From Paraburkholderia atlantica (GTDB taxonomy: Bacteria; Pseudomonadota; Gammaproteobacteria; Burkholderiales; Burkholderiaceae), in contig NZ_WHNQ01000046.1 in the NCBI RefSeq assembly GCF_009362785.1, positions 1 to 41,154 on the forward strand: a stretch of 41,154 nt of DNA, in the 5' to 3' direction. Shown here piece after piece: positions 1 through 8,795 of the stretch. Below the pieces are notes generated by a model that searched no databases, was not told the DNA's origin, and saw only the letters and a program-made list of their open reading frames with translations. Position 1 is the stretch's first letter, and every line of letters begins with the position of its first letter. A program made the position numbers and the translations under genes.

Positions 1-270
1 CATTCGCCAGCTTTTCCCAACCGGACGCTTGTGCTTGCGGAAGCGCCTTTCGAAGAGCGGCAGCAGCTTGATGACCCAGCGGTGCACCGTCGAATGATCC
101 ACCGCGATACCACGCTCGTCCATCATTTCCGCAAGGTTGCGCAAACTCAGCGAATAGGCCACGTACCATCGCACGCACAGCAAAATCACTTCAAGCGGGT
201 AGTGAAGGCGCTTCAGGACCTTGGCTAAGCCCGGCGCGAGTGTGGTTCGCGGTGTCTTCGTCTTCTTCAT
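1..270 (-). CDS. IS6-family transposase, N-terminal part (runs off left edge)
   Basis: DDE transposase that would move an IS6/IS26-type element by replicative transposition. Reading the minus strand from ATG at 270 gives an N-terminus with a YPLEVILLCVRWYVAY-type helix, then SLRNLAEMMDERGI and VDHSTVHRWVIKLLP, the helix-turn-helix part of IS6-family transposases. It continues to KRPVGKSWRM just before the expected first catalytic Asp (the family reads MDETY here), which lies outside the window. The start is well placed, 43 bp inside the terminal inverted repeat at 313-327. The frame is open to the edge, so it may be intact. Family assignment is from recognised motifs; the exact IS name cannot be given. 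Confidence 0.85.
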   Translation of the reverse strand, partial: MKKTKTPRTTLAPGLAKVLKRLHYPLEVILLCVRWYVAYSLSLRNLAEMMDERGIAVDHSTVHRWVIKLLPLFERRFRKHKRPVGKSWRM

Positions 271-312
271 CGCACAGCTCAAAAATTCGCTACCCAATCT
301 TAACGTGGGCCT

Positions 313-327
313 TACTGCAACAGAACC
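313..327. repeat. IS6-family terminal inverted repeat
   Basis: Read on the minus strand this is GGTTCTGTTGCAGTA, matching the GG-N2-CTGTTGCA pattern of IS6-family ends. It sits upstream of the transposase start at 270 and therefore marks the outer edge of this element at about 327. The 8 bp outside (328-335) would be one copy of a target duplication, but the partner end is beyond the window. Confidence 0.75.
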
Positions 328-748
328 TTTCAGACCGCCCCCGGGCGCGCTCCCCCGCAAAAAATGGTTCTTCGCACATTGCCGGGAAAGGCTCCGTTCG
401 TTAAGGTTTATTCGATGCCTGCCATCGGCCGCAGGAATGTGAATGCCGCCGCGCGTGTCGGCAGGCGTCGAATAAGCCCGATGGAGGAAACCGCGGAGTG
501 CTCCGATGTGGTCGGAACTCGCCGCTATGGCGATTGATAGGTCAGGATGCGCAGCGATGGTGGGTGAGGTGCGGCCAGACGGGACTCTGCACGGGCGCTG
601 ACGTCGTAGCGAAGTGGTCCTGTCGGGAGACCACGATGGTGAAGCGGACCTGGGAGGCGCTCGCGTGAGCGCCAGGCGCAAACGTCCGCTCGTGGGCCGC
701 GTTGCCGCAAAGCCGACGCTCGGTTTTGATATCGGGGAACCGTTGTGC
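328..748. other. Non-coding stretch downstream of the IS91 transposase, with a large hairpin
   Basis: No credible gene. It holds an inverted repeat with 16-bp arms at 408-423 and 460-475 (15 of 16 positions pair) around a 36-bp loop, and a perfect 7-bp stem with a 4-bp loop at 656-673. IS91-family elements lack classical terminal inverted repeats but carry hairpin-forming ends used in rolling-circle transposition. This stretch lies where the 3' end (oriIS side) of the neighbouring IS91-like element would be. That role is inference from position only. Confidence 0.4.
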
Positions 749-1918
749 TCATGTCTCGCCTCGGCATATCGGCGGTGCGCGGATGGGGGCACTGCGCGCG
801 AGGATGTCGATGACGATCATCGGTGCGCCGCAGTGACGGCAGATGAAGACCGGCCGGGTTGCGATGGTGGACTCGTCCGGTGACGGGCTGATCCCCGGTG
901 CGACGTGCAGCAGATCGCGCACCTTCGCGAGACTCGCGCGGCGCACGGGGTTGGCGAGCAGCCCGTAGTGACGGATCCGGTGGAAACCAGCGGGCAGCAC
1001 ATGGAGCAGGAAGCGGCGCATGAATTCGCCGGCCTCCAATGTCATGGTCTTGTAGCGGGTGCGTCCCTTCGCCCGGTAGTCCTTCCAGCGGAATGTCACG
1101 CCGCGCTCGTCGAAGGCGACGAGGCGCTGGTTGGAGATGGCAACGCGGTGCGTGTAGCGTGAGAGGTACTCGAGCACCGCTTTGGGTCCGGCGAACGGAC
1201 GCTTGGCGTAGACCACCCATCCGCAGGTACGCAGTGGCGCAAGCCACTGGGCAAAGGCGGCGAAATCCGCGAGCCCGGTGTATTCGCCGAAGAACTGCAA
1301 CTGGCCACGCCGGTGGACCACCTCGAGCGCCTCGAGGAAGCGTCGGCGAAACAGGCGTGGAAGCACGCGCACCGGCAGGAAGAAGCCGGGCCGGCAGGCG
1401 ATCCAGCGCTCGCCGTCGGGCGACAGTCCGCCGCCGGGTACGATGCCGTGCACGTGTGGATGATGCGTGAGTGCCGAGCCCCAGGTGTGCAGGACGAGCG
1501 TCGCCCCGATCTGCGCGCCGAGATGCCTGGGATCGGCGGCGATCGTGCGCAGCGTGTCGGCGGCAATGTCGAGCAGCAGGCCGTAGATGATCCGTTTGTT
1601 ATACTACGCAATTGCACTGATGGGTGCAGGCAGGGTGAACACGACATGGAAGTATTCGACGGGTAGCAGGTCGGCCTGGCGTGCCGCCAGCCAGCGGTGT
1701 GCGGCGCTGGCCTGGCACTTCGGGCAATGCCGGTTCCGGCATGAGTTGAAGGACACCTCTGAGCTTGCGCAGCCGGAACAGCGCAGCACATGTCCGCCCG
1801 GTGCCGCCGTGCGGCACCGTTCGATGGCCGACATGACCTTCAGCTGCCCCAGGCTCAGATGCGCCGTGGCTCGCCACGCTGGCCCGTGGCTGCGGAAGAT
1901 GTCCGCAACCTCCAGCAT
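749..1918 (-). pseudogene. IS91-family transposase (Y2 rolling-circle type) with internal amber codon
   Basis: Y2-type rolling-circle transposase of the IS91 family. The first part (1918-1607) carries the N-terminal zinc-binding domain: LSLGQLKVMSAIERC, then a Cys cluster with CSGCASSEVSFNSCRNRHCPKC. After a TAG at 1604-1606 the same frame continues with YNKRIIYGLLLDIAADTLR, HHPHVHGIVPGGGLS (the metal-binding HxH-type motif) and YLSRYTHRVAISNQRLV (candidate catalytic tyrosines), ending in a Cys-rich FICRHCGAPM tail. Without the TAG, about 389 residues would be read, normal for the family, so the lesion is a single codon, probably from a Tyr codon. The gene lies 19 bp after the stop of a split integrase (1938), the usual pairing in this IS group. 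Probably inactive unless the amber codon is suppressed. Confidence 0.85.
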
Positions 1919-1937
1919 GAGGCGCGACAGCGCGGGC

Positions 1938-2025
1938 CTAGCCGGGTGGCAGACGATCCAGCGGACTGGTGACTTCGTGCAGCAGGTCGGTGGCCACCTG
2001 GGCGTAGAGCGCGGTGTTCTCCAGC
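1938..2025 (-). pseudogene. C-terminal fragment of the IS91-associated tyrosine recombinase
   Basis: The minus strand encodes LENTALYAQVATDLLHEV followed by TSPLDRLPPG and a TAG at 1938-1940. This is the end of a phage-integrase-type tyrosine recombinase, with the nucleophile Tyr in TALY. The rest of the catalytic segment (RHSFATHLLEQK...VLLGHAKL) is found 3.4 kb away at 5446-5524, on the other side of RIT1. Joining the two pieces restores VLLGHAKL/ENTALY, so RIT1 interrupted one gene. It is the upstream partner of the IS91 transposase. Confidence 0.8.
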
Positions 2026-2045
2026 CTATTGACTGCAGTCAATAG
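2026..2045. repeat. 20-bp perfect palindrome at the ritC-side edge of RIT1
   Basis: CTATTGACTGCAGTCAATAG pairs at every position. It lies 2 bp outside the RIT1 terminal repeat (2048-2076), on the side of ritC. It is not part of the interrupted integrase gene, because the integrase sequence resumes just beyond it. It therefore seems to have come with the element. A comparable but different palindrome sits at the same place in RIT3 (10831-10862). Confidence 0.75.
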
Positions 2046-2047
2046 CA

Positions 2048-2076
2048 TCGACTATCTCCCGCGCCGAACTATGTCC
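2048..2076. repeat. RIT1 terminal inverted repeat, ritC side
   Basis: 29 bp beginning TCGACTATCTCCCGCG and ending GAACTATGTCC; the exact reverse complement stands at 5417-5445. Within it ACTAT occurs twice, 17 bp apart, a spacing shared with both ends of RIT2 and with the left end of RIT3. These are probably recombinase binding sites. Confidence 0.85.
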
Positions 2077-2139
2077 CGGTGCGCAGAGTACCGTGGTACG
2101 GTAACGCACGGCCGAGCGCTAAGCGGGACATAGATCTGG

Positions 2140-3138
2140 TCACAAGTTTTTTAGAAACGCCAGCAATCGGTCATCTGGTCGATACCGTCCAGGCTTCCCG
2201 TTAGGCGGTGTAGTCCTGTCAAGAACCTCCTGTTTCAACGTCAGATTGGCGTCGAGATAGATTTGTGTAGTTTCCACCGATTCGTGACCAAGCCACAGTG
2301 CAATGACCGACGGGTCGACGCCTTCTTGCAATAGGTCCATTGCAGTCGTGTGCCGCAACACGTGTGGGCTTACGCGCTTGTTTTTCAGCGATGGGCATTC
2401 TTTTGCGGCGGCTGCGACGTGCTTGTGGACGAGGTAATGTACGCCGTGTGCGCTCAGCTGACCGCCTCGAGCATTCGGGAACAGTGGCTGATTTTCGGCC
2501 CGCGATGGCTCACGAAGCCAGGCGGCCAGCACTGCGCGCGTGCTCTTGCTCAGTGGCGTACAACGCTCCTTGCGTCCCTTGCCAATTACTCGCACATGCG
2601 CGCCGATGCCAATATATAGATCTTCGCGTTGAAGGTTGGTTAGTTCCGACAGGCGTAACCCTGTCTGAACCGCCAGCAGCAACAGTGCGTGATCAAGGCG
2701 ACCTGACCAGGTATCTTGGCCAGGTGCGGCCAGCAAGGCATCGACCTCCTGCCGGCTCAGGAAGGGCACCAGGGTTCGGCTAAACCGTTTGGCCGGAATG
2801 GCCAGCACCCGTTGGATGTGCGCAGCGTGTGACGGCATCTCGAACGCCGCATATTTGAAGAACGAATGCACTGCCGTTAGGCGCAGATTACGCGTTCGGG
2901 CCGTCACCTTCCGGACCTTTTCCTGTTCATCAAGGAACGCCGAGATCAGCGACGCATCGACGTCTTCCAGGGCCAGGCTGGATGGCGCTTTATGCAAGTG
3001 CCGCTGGGCAAACTCAAGCAACAGCCGGAATGTGTCGCGGTACGATGCGATCGTGTGTACGCTTGCTTGACGCTGTTGAATCAGGCGCTGGATAAAAAAC
3101 TTCTCCAGCAGGACGGCGAAACTGGGCTCGCGTGTCAT
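2140..3138 (-). CDS. ritC: RitC tyrosine recombinase of RIT1
   Basis: Third recombinase of the trio, 332 residues, the same length as RitC of RIT2 and RIT3. It has an N-terminal SAM-like core-binding domain (QQRQASVHTIASYRDTFRLL at about 21-40) and a C-terminal catalytic domain with R162 (TGLRLSEL), K187 (GKGRK), H259-R262 (HVLRH), H285 (WLGHES) and Y294 (IYLD), so the catalytic set is complete. ATG at 3138 is chosen because it overlaps the ritB stop by 4 bp; the frame is open further upstream but inside ritB. It should act with RitA and RitB on the element ends. Individual roles of the three Rit proteins are not known to me. Confidence 0.9.
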   Translation of the reverse strand: MTREPSFAVLLEKFFIQRLIQQRQASVHTIASYRDTFRLLLEFAQRHLHKAPSSLALEDVDASLISAFLDEQEKVRKVTARTRNLRLTAVHSFFKYAAFEMPSHAAHIQRVLAIPAKRFSRTLVPFLSRQEVDALLAAPGQDTWSGRLDHALLLLAVQTGLRLSELTNLQREDLYIGIGAHVRVIGKGRKERCTPLSKSTRAVLAAWLREPSRAENQPLFPNARGGQLSAHGVHYLVHKHVAAAAKECPSLKNKRVSPHVLRHTTAMDLLQEGVDPSVIALWLGHESVETTQIYLDANLTLKQEVLDRTTPPNGKPGRYRPDDRLLAFLKNL

Positions 3139-4073
3139 GATGAGCCTCCCCAGCGCCGCTCGAACCGGGCCATCGCCTGTGCCATCAACTCGGGCGAGCC
3201 GCTCAGATACCAGTATGTGCCGACTACGTATACGTGTCCGAGGTAAGTCGACAGAAGCGGCAACAGGCGCCAGGCATCTTCCCCAGACCGATACCAACGT
3301 GTCAGTACTTCGACAGCGAAGCGGTGACGGAAGTCATGCAGACGCGGCCCTTTGCTTGCACCTTCCGCCCGCAAACCAGTTGCCCGTGATAGTGCGTAGA
3401 ACACGCGATGAACGCGCCCCATGTCCAGCCGAGTTCCGCGGCCGCTAACAAAGACATAAGATGAGACGGGATGACCGAAGAACTGCTCGCGGCGCCTGAG
3501 GTACTCTGCCAGAACGGCACAGGTAGTCGCATGAATGGGAACCAGGCGCGAACGACCTTGTTTTGCACCGCGAATCGTGAGAATAGCGTTATCAATGTCC
3601 ACGTCATCCAGCTCAAGGCTCATTGCCTCCCCGATACGCATGCCCGTTACACTGAGTAAGCCGATAAGGCAGTAAAACACCCACGGCCGCAGCGGCGTCG
3701 ACGGCCAGGTCACCGGCAATTTCAGTGCCGCGTCCATGAGGTTTATCACTTCCTGCTCCGTGTACAGATGCGGTCTCGCCCGAGTGGAACGATGCGGCAA
3801 CAGACTTACTGGGGGAATCTCAGTGCGGCTATCGGTGGCGCTGCGGTAGCGGGCAAAGCCGCGCACAAAGCAAAGCCGCCTGGCCCACTCGGCGGGTTGA
3901 ACCGAAGGACGTTGCGACCATTCGACCGCCAGGCCATTGCAGATGTACTCTGCCTGCCGTGCTTCCATGAAGTCGATGAACTGGAGCAACAGCCGGCCGG
4001 CCTCGCGCATCTTGAAGCCAAGGCTGCGGCGCAGGTCAAGGTACTCTCTGAGTCCTTCTCGAAGCGAGTTCAT
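3135..4073 (-). CDS. ritB: RitB tyrosine recombinase of RIT1
   Basis: Second recombinase of the trio, 312 residues. It starts with YLDLRRSLGFKMREAGRLL, a segment shared with RitB of RIT2 and RIT3, followed by the core-binding domain. The catalytic domain shows R146 (TGMRIGEA), K171 (GAKQGRSR), H246-R249 (HDFRH), H280 (LGH) and Y289 (YWYL), all present. ATG at 4073 overlaps the ritA stop (ATGA) and the stop overlaps the ritC start, pointing to translational coupling. The intact gene is the reference for the broken ritB of RIT2: the RIT3 insertion there falls just after the stretch matching TIRGAKQG here. Confidence 0.9.
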   Translation of the reverse strand: MNSLREGLREYLDLRRSLGFKMREAGRLLLQFIDFMEARQAEYICNGLAVEWSQRPSVQPAEWARRLCFVRGFARYRSATDSRTEIPPVSLLPHRSTRARPHLYTEQEVINLMDAALKLPVTWPSTPLRPWVFYCLIGLLSVTGMRIGEAMSLELDDVDIDNAILTIRGAKQGRSRLVPIHATTCAVLAEYLRRREQFFGHPVSSYVFVSGRGTRLDMGRVHRVFYALSRATGLRAEGASKGPRLHDFRHRFAVEVLTRWYRSGEDAWRLLPLLSTYLGHVYVVGTYWYLSGSPELMAQAMARFERRWGGSS

Positions 4074-5317
4074 CGCACACCTCCCGGCCAGGCCATCGCC
4101 AATGTCCGGAGTGTGTTGACATCCACCTTCGCGTAAATGCTGGTGGACTGCACGCTACGATGGCGTAGCACCCGGCCAATCTCAGGCAGCGACGCGCCGA
4201 GCTGCAACATGCGTACGGCCAAAGCATGCCGGAATTGATGTGAGCCGCGATGAGGCGCGTCGACTCTCGCTCGTAGGATTGCGTGACGCACAATCGTGCC
4301 AATCCCGTCTGAACCTTCCATCAACCCGCGTATCGGCGCCACGGAACGAAGGAAGAGGTGCCGATCTGGACAGGAGGGCCGCCCGTGCTGGAGATAGGCG
4401 GCGATTGCTTCACCAACGTCGGCGGCCAATGGCAGGAGGCTCTCGCGCCCACCTTTTCCACGCACGCGCAATTGAGCGCGATCCCAATCGATGTCGTCAA
4501 GCGTCAGCCTGACGATCTCGCAGGCACGCAGCCCCAGCCGCGCCAGAAGTAGCAGCACGGCGCGATCGCGTAACCCTACGGCACTCCGTCGGTTACAACT
4601 GTCGATTGCGCGCTGGGCATGTTCCGCTGAGATGGCTCTCGGGATTGGGGGCGTGCTCGCCCAGGTGGCCACCGTTGGCACGCTTGCCGCAAGTCCTGCG
4701 GAGACTTCGCCACGGGACTGCGAGTAACGGAAGAACGACCTCAAAGCGTTGGCAATATTCTTCAGCGCGGCCGGCCTCATGCGCTTTGCTTCGCTCTGAA
4801 TGAATGCAGCGGCGTCGGCCGCACGAACATCAGACAGGCAAATATCTCCGCGACCGAAACGCCACACCAGGAATCTGCGTACCCACCTCGCATAGTTCTC
4901 GACAGTCACTTCCGCTAACCCCTGATCACGTCGCAGGCACAACGCGAACTCTTCGATAACGTTGTCAGCGGCCGCCGCGAGCGCTTGAGAGGCATGACAC
5001 ACGCCTCGACTACGCAAGTAGTTGATCAATAGTTGCAACGCGCGCAGCTCCCGGCGTCGGGTCTCGAGGCATCTCGATCGATGCCGCGATCGCAACCGCT
5101 GGTATCGTGCGATGTCGCTGTCGTTCAAGGCACACAGTGAAAGCCGCCTATCGTTGCACCACCGACCAAATGCAAGCGCCTGTCGGGCAACCAGAAATGC
5201 ATAACTCTCCGCATATTGTTGCTCGACCAGCCACTCGACGAATGCGACAAGGTGCTCAGATATCAGGCCTCCGACGGTGCAGACCATCGTCTTGGCACTT
5301 ACATAGGAATGCTCCAC
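4070..5317 (-). CDS. ritA: RitA tyrosine recombinase of RIT1
   Basis: First recombinase of the trio, 415 residues. Core-binding domain in the first half; catalytic domain with R264 (LGLRACEI), K288 (VRGKGG), H360-R363 (HQFRH), H386 (LRHRS) and Y395 (SIYAKV), so it should be active. The start is GTG at 5317, preceded by AAAGGAG with 6 bp spacing; no upstream ATG is better. The C-terminus ends in the short WPGGVR tail seen in RitA of RIT2 (WPGGVQ) and RIT3 (WPGSRS). The promoter must lie in the 100 bp between 5317 and the terminal repeat, where ACTAT-type repeats also occur. Confidence 0.9.
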   Translation of the reverse strand: MEHSYVSAKTMVCTVGGLISEHLVAFVEWLVEQQYAESYAFLVARQALAFGRWCNDRRLSLCALNDSDIARYQRLRSRHRSRCLETRRRELRALQLLINYLRSRGVCHASQALAAAADNVIEEFALCLRRDQGLAEVTVENYARWVRRFLVWRFGRGDICLSDVRAADAAAFIQSEAKRMRPAALKNIANALRSFFRYSQSRGEVSAGLAASVPTVATWASTPPIPRAISAEHAQRAIDSCNRRSAVGLRDRAVLLLLARLGLRACEIVRLTLDDIDWDRAQLRVRGKGGRESLLPLAADVGEAIAAYLQHGRPSCPDRHLFLRSVAPIRGLMEGSDGIGTIVRHAILRARVDAPHRGSHQFRHALAVRMLQLGASLPEIGRVLRHRSVQSTSIYAKVDVNTLRTLAMAWPGGVR

Positions 5318-5416
5318 GGTCTTCTCCTTTCAGGCGGAAGTGCCCGAAAAGAAGCATGCCAATGTTGAGCGTCCACGCCGCATCTTCACGAACAACGAGG
5401 ACCTTCAATCTAAGCT

Positions 5417-5445
5417 GGACATAGTTCGGCGCGGGAGATAGTCGA
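5417..5445. repeat. RIT1 terminal inverted repeat, ritA side
   Basis: Exact reverse complement of 2048-2076 over 29 bp (starts GGACATAGTTCGG, ends GGAGATAGTCGA). Directly outside it the integrase fragment HAKL resumes, so the element boundary is precise here and there is no palindrome on this side, unlike the ritC side. Confidence 0.85.
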
Positions 5446-5524
5446 GCTTCGCATGGCCGAGCAGCACCTGGATGACGCGGATGTCCACCTTCTGTTCGAG
5501 CAGGTGCGTCGCGAAGCTGTGACG
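5446..5524 (-). pseudogene. Internal fragment of the IS91-associated tyrosine recombinase
   Basis: The minus strand encodes RHSFATHLLEQKVDIRVIQ then VLLGHAKL: the HxxR box region and the LGH box of a phage-type integrase. The frame runs directly into the RIT1 end at 5445 and resumes at 2025, so RIT1 split this gene. On its N-terminal side the gene is cut at the Arg-His codons, where the 34-bp repeat bordering RIT2 (5519-5552) begins. The N-terminal two thirds of the integrase are absent from this window. Confidence 0.8.
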
Positions 5525-5552
5525 CCTATCTATCCAGCGACATAGGCGTCAC
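5519..5552. repeat. 34-bp direct repeat with palindromic arms, left border of RIT2
   Basis: Begins GTGACGCCTAT and ends ATAGGCGTCAC: 11-bp perfect inverted arms around a 12-bp asymmetric centre. The same 34 bp recurs in direct orientation at 12393-12426 with one mismatch (GGCGTC versus GGCGCC). Arms plus an asymmetric spacer is how tyrosine recombinase crossover sites are built. Whether it is part of the element or a pre-existing target site cannot be settled from this copy alone. Confidence 0.75.
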
Positions 5553-5679
5553 TATCTGCCGTTCCGGACTATGTCGGGTAATCCGGAGATAGCCTGGATT
5601 TCACGGGCGATTCATGCAATCGCCGGGAGATAGTCTTGACTCCTTCCACCAGCCCCCGCAAGTCAGAAAGGAGCTCATC

Positions 5680-6918
5680 GTGAAGTGCACCATTCATGGC
5701 GCGGTTGTACTGTCGCGGCCGCCCGAAGGGTCGCTTGCTGCCTACATCGCACCATTTGCGAGATCGCTCAGTGAGCAGGGATATCGCGAGGGTTCACTGA
5801 AGCAGCAAGTACGGATCGCATCAGGGTTCAGCCGCTGGCTTGAACAGACGGGTGTCGGAGTGCGCAGCATCTGCGCTGACCACGCGATACGGTATTTGCG
5901 ATATCGGGCTCGGCATATTCGGCCCCGCCGAGGAGATCGGGCCGCGCTTAGACACCTCATTGACTTTCTTCACCTGGAGAAATTGACTCCTGCGGAGCAA
6001 GTAGCGTCGCCTCGACTGCCGTCGACTGAGTGCTGCGTGCAGGCATACGTGACGTATTTGCGTGAAGCGCGGGCCTTGGCCACAGCGACGATCGTCAACT
6101 ACGTGCCGTTCGTCCGCGCTTTTCTTAACGACCGTTTCGGTAAAGGACGCGTCACACTCTCTCGCCTATGTGCTGGCGATGTTGTGAGATTTGCGCAGCG
6201 TCAGGCGCAGCGTATGCAGCCAAAGCGTGCGAAGCTTCTGACGGCCGCGCTGCGATCGTTCCTACGCTACGCACGTTATCGCGGTGACATTACCCTGGAT
6301 TTGTCCGCCGCTGTTCCAGTCGTGGCCAACTGGGCGATGCCGTCAATACCACGTGGGATCGCCCCCGATCAAACACGGCAGTTGTTGGCCAGCATCGATC
6401 GACGAAGCAAAACCGGTCTTCGCGACTATGCCATTTTGCTTTTGCTTGCTAGATTGGGGTTGCGCGCCGGGGAAGTAGTGTCACTCGAGCTCGGTGATAT
6501 CGACTGGAGTGCGGGACGCTTGTGCGTGCGCGGTAAGAGCACGCAATGCAACGAATTGCCATTGCCTGCTGACGTCGGCAAGGCAATCGCTACATATCTG
6601 ATTCGTGGGCGTCCGCGTAGCACTTGTCGTCGTGTATTTTTGCGTGCCAGGGCGCCGATCACGGGGTTTAGCGGGCCAAGTGGAGTTGGTTCGGTTGTGC
6701 GGCATGCCATCCAGCACGCTGGCATCGACGCTCCAACTAGGGGAGCTCACCAGTTTCGTCACGGATTGGCGACTGAGATGCTATGTCATGGTGCCTCGCT
6801 CGGTGAGATCGGCGAGTTACTGGGGCATCAGCATCCGCAAACCACGACGATCTACACCAAGGTCGATATCAAGGCATTGCGCACGCTGGCTGTGCCGTGG
6901 CCGGGAGGTGTGCAATGA
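5680..6918 (+). CDS. ritA: RitA tyrosine recombinase of RIT2
   Basis: 412 residues from GTG at 5680, preceded by AAAGGAG with 6 bp spacing, the same start context as RitA of RIT1. The catalytic Arg (LGLRAGEVVSL), Lys (VRGKS), HxxR (HQFRHGLA), His (LLGHQHPQTT) and Tyr (IYTKVDIKALR) are all visible. It ends WPGGVQ, and its TGA overlaps the ATG of ritB by 4 bp. Intact in itself although its partner ritB is disrupted. Confidence 0.9.
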   Translation: MKCTIHGAVVLSRPPEGSLAAYIAPFARSLSEQGYREGSLKQQVRIASGFSRWLEQTGVGVRSICADHAIRYLRYRARHIRPRRGDRAALRHLIDFLHLEKLTPAEQVASPRLPSTECCVQAYVTYLREARALATATIVNYVPFVRAFLNDRFGKGRVTLSRLCAGDVVRFAQRQAQRMQPKRAKLLTAALRSFLRYARYRGDITLDLSAAVPVVANWAMPSIPRGIAPDQTRQLLASIDRRSKTGLRDYAILLLLARLGLRAGEVVSLELGDIDWSAGRLCVRGKSTQCNELPLPADVGKAIATYLIRGRPRSTCRRVFLRARAPITGFSGPSGVGSVVRHAIQHAGIDAPTRGAHQFRHGLATEMLCHGASLGEIGELLGHQHPQTTTIYTKVDIKALRTLAVPWPGGVQ

Positions 6919-7436
6919 ATACGCTTCGGCAGGCAGTTGATGAGTACCTCTGTCTTCGACGCAGTTTGGGATTCAAGCTGCGCGATGCAGGCAAAGCGTT
7001 ACTCGATTTCGTCACTTTCATGGAGGAACACCGCACCCCCTACATCACCCAGGCATTGGCTCTCGTATGGGCACAACAACCGTTCGAAGCCCAACCCGCA
7101 CACTGGGCGAGGCGACTGAGCTTCGTACGCGAGTTCGCGCGCCATCGCAGCGCCACTGATTCGCGAACGCAGATTCCAGTGCAAGGTCTGCTGCCGTTCC
7201 AACCCAAACGGGCTCGACCGTACCTGTATTCGGACGAAGAGATTCGCAACTTACTAGCGGCTGCTCTTCAACTGCCATATCGCTATGAGCGCAGCGCACT
7301 TCGGCCCAGGACGTTCTATTGCTTGCTCGGGTTGCTGAGTGTGTCGGGCATACGACTCGGGGAAGCACGTAATCTTGAGCTTCGGGACGTGGATCTTACC
7401 ACTGGGGTGCTAACAATTCGTGGTACCAAATTCGGT
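6915..7436 (+). pseudogene. ritB: ritB of RIT2, 5' half, cut by RIT3
   Basis: Starts at ATG 6915 (4-bp overlap with ritA). It encodes the YLCLRRSLGFKLRDAGKALL start, core-binding domain and first part of the catalytic domain, with the Arg box in SGIRLGEARNLEL and TIRGTKFG at the break. After 7436 the frame runs into the RIT3 end and stops at 7526. The missing part (KSRLVPLHDSACDV...) is found at 10861-11283. The break falls beside the catalytic Lys region, so neither half can be active. Confidence 0.9.
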
Positions 7437-7562
7437 AACTATGCCGCCTCCCAAACTATGTTCGATCCAGACACAATGAGTCGCACATTCAGGCGCAACG
7501 AACCAAACGTGATCGGCATAGTCTAAATGACATTGGCCCCGCTTTCGCGAGAGACGCAGGTC

Positions 7563-8795
7563 ATGGAGAAGTCGTATCCCAAAATGCGGTCGCATTCGCT
7601 CGATGCGCCCGAAGGCCCTCTTGCTGAGCACCTCGATGCATTTCAAGGCATGCTCTATGATCAAGGTTATCCGCAAGAAACCATTCGCAGATACTTGCGT
7701 CTCGTTGCCGATTTCAGCGTGTGGCTCAAGCGCAAGAAAACGTCGATCGAGGAAGTGACTTACAAAACCACGCTTCGTTACCTGCGCTACCGCGCATACT
7801 ACCGATGTCCACGGAAAGGCGAACAATACGCGCTAAGATGTTTTGTGCAATTGCTGCAAGATAATGGAGTCGTTGCAAGGGACGCACCCGTTGCGCAGAC
7901 ACCAGCTGAGAAACTGGTAAGCGAATACGCTTTGTATCTGCATCACGAACGGGGCTTGGCAGCCACGACGATCGGAACGTATCGATCGTATGCGTATTTG
8001 TTTTTGAAAAAACTATACGGTGACGGAGCAACGCGGCTTTCGGAGCTCCATGCCTGTGATCTCATCGACTTTGTTCAGTATGAGGCTGCTCAGTATCCAA
8101 CACGTACGCATTCGATCACAAAGGTGTTGCGCTCTTTTTTGCAATATGCGCGTTATCGTGGCTTAATCCGGCTTGACCTCGCTGCAGCGATTCCCAAGGT
8201 CGCTCACTGGTCAATGACTTCAATCCCCAAGGCGATATCTCCTGAACATGCCAGGCGCGCGTTGGCCAGTTGTGACCGCAGTCGTCCCGTCGGACGCCGC
8301 GATTATGCGATTCTGCTCCTCCTTGCCCGGCTCGGATTGCGGAGTGGCGAGGTTGCTTCCTTGACGTTGGATGACATCGATTGGGCAGCTGGTACGCTGA
8401 ACATTCATGGAAAAGGCGGTCAGGAGTCGCCATTGCCATTGCTGGCGACGGTGGGTGAAGCGATCGCCGACTACCTGAAAAACGGTCGTGCGCATTCTGA
8501 GAGTCGGAGAGTCTTCCTGCGTATAAACGCACCGATTCGTGGCTTCAGGACGTCAAAATCGGTAAGCAATGTAGTCAAATACGCTTTGGAGCGGGCCGGC
8601 ATCGATTCGCAGAGAAAAGGAGCCCATCAATTCCGGCATGCGCTAGCGACGCAGATGCTGCGTCAAGGATCCTCGTTGGCCGAGATTAGCGAGGTCTTGC
8701 GCCACAAGAGTCCCGACTCGACGAGAATATATACCAAAATCGATTTGGACTCGCTGCGAATCTTGGCGCCGCCATGGCCGGGCAGTCGATCGTGA
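7563..8795 (+). CDS. ritA: RitA tyrosine recombinase of RIT3
   Basis: 410 residues from ATG 7563; an in-frame ATG at 7527 would add 12 residues but lies in the element end. Catalytic domain with Arg (LGLRSGEVASL), Lys (IHGKGGQES), HxxR (HQFRHALA), His (LRHKSPDST) and Tyr (IYTKIDLDSLR). It is clearly diverged from RitA of RIT1 and RIT2 and uses a less GC-biased codon set, so RIT3 is a different lineage rather than a recent copy of its host element. The stop overlaps the GTG start of ritB. Confidence 0.9.
   Translation: MEKSYPKMRSHSLDAPEGPLAEHLDAFQGMLYDQGYPQETIRRYLRLVADFSVWLKRKKTSIEEVTYKTTLRYLRYRAYYRCPRKGEQYALRCFVQLLQDNGVVARDAPVAQTPAEKLVSEYALYLHHERGLAATTIGTYRSYAYLFLKKLYGDGATRLSELHACDLIDFVQYEAAQYPTRTHSITKVLRSFLQYARYRGLIRLDLAAAIPKVAHWSMTSIPKAISPEHARRALASCDRSRPVGRRDYAILLLLARLGLRSGEVASLTLDDIDWAAGTLNIHGKGGQESPLPLLATVGEAIADYLKNGRAHSESRRVFLRINAPIRGFRTSKSVSNVVKYALERAGIDSQRKGAHQFRHALATQMLRQGSSLAEISEVLRHKSPDSTRIYTKIDLDSLRILAPPWPGSRS

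Larger units (their letters stand above)
2026..5445 (-). mobile_element. RIT1: recombinase-in-trio element inserted in an integrase gene
   Basis: Three overlapping tyrosine recombinase genes in the order ritA (5317-4070), ritB (4073-3135) and ritC (3138-2140), all minus strand, are enclosed by 29-bp perfect inverted repeats at 2048-2076 and 5417-5445. A 20-bp palindrome at 2026-2045 adjoins the ritC end. This is the defining layout of RIT elements. All three genes look intact, so the element may be functional. The target was the integrase gene adjoining the IS91 transposase; GCT occurs on both sides of the insertion and could be a short target duplication. Confidence 0.85.

Noticed and set aside
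525..1247. Long minus-strand frame overlapping the IS91 transposase
   Set aside because: Arg/Pro-rich shadow frame; the overlapping frame carries the IS91 motifs.
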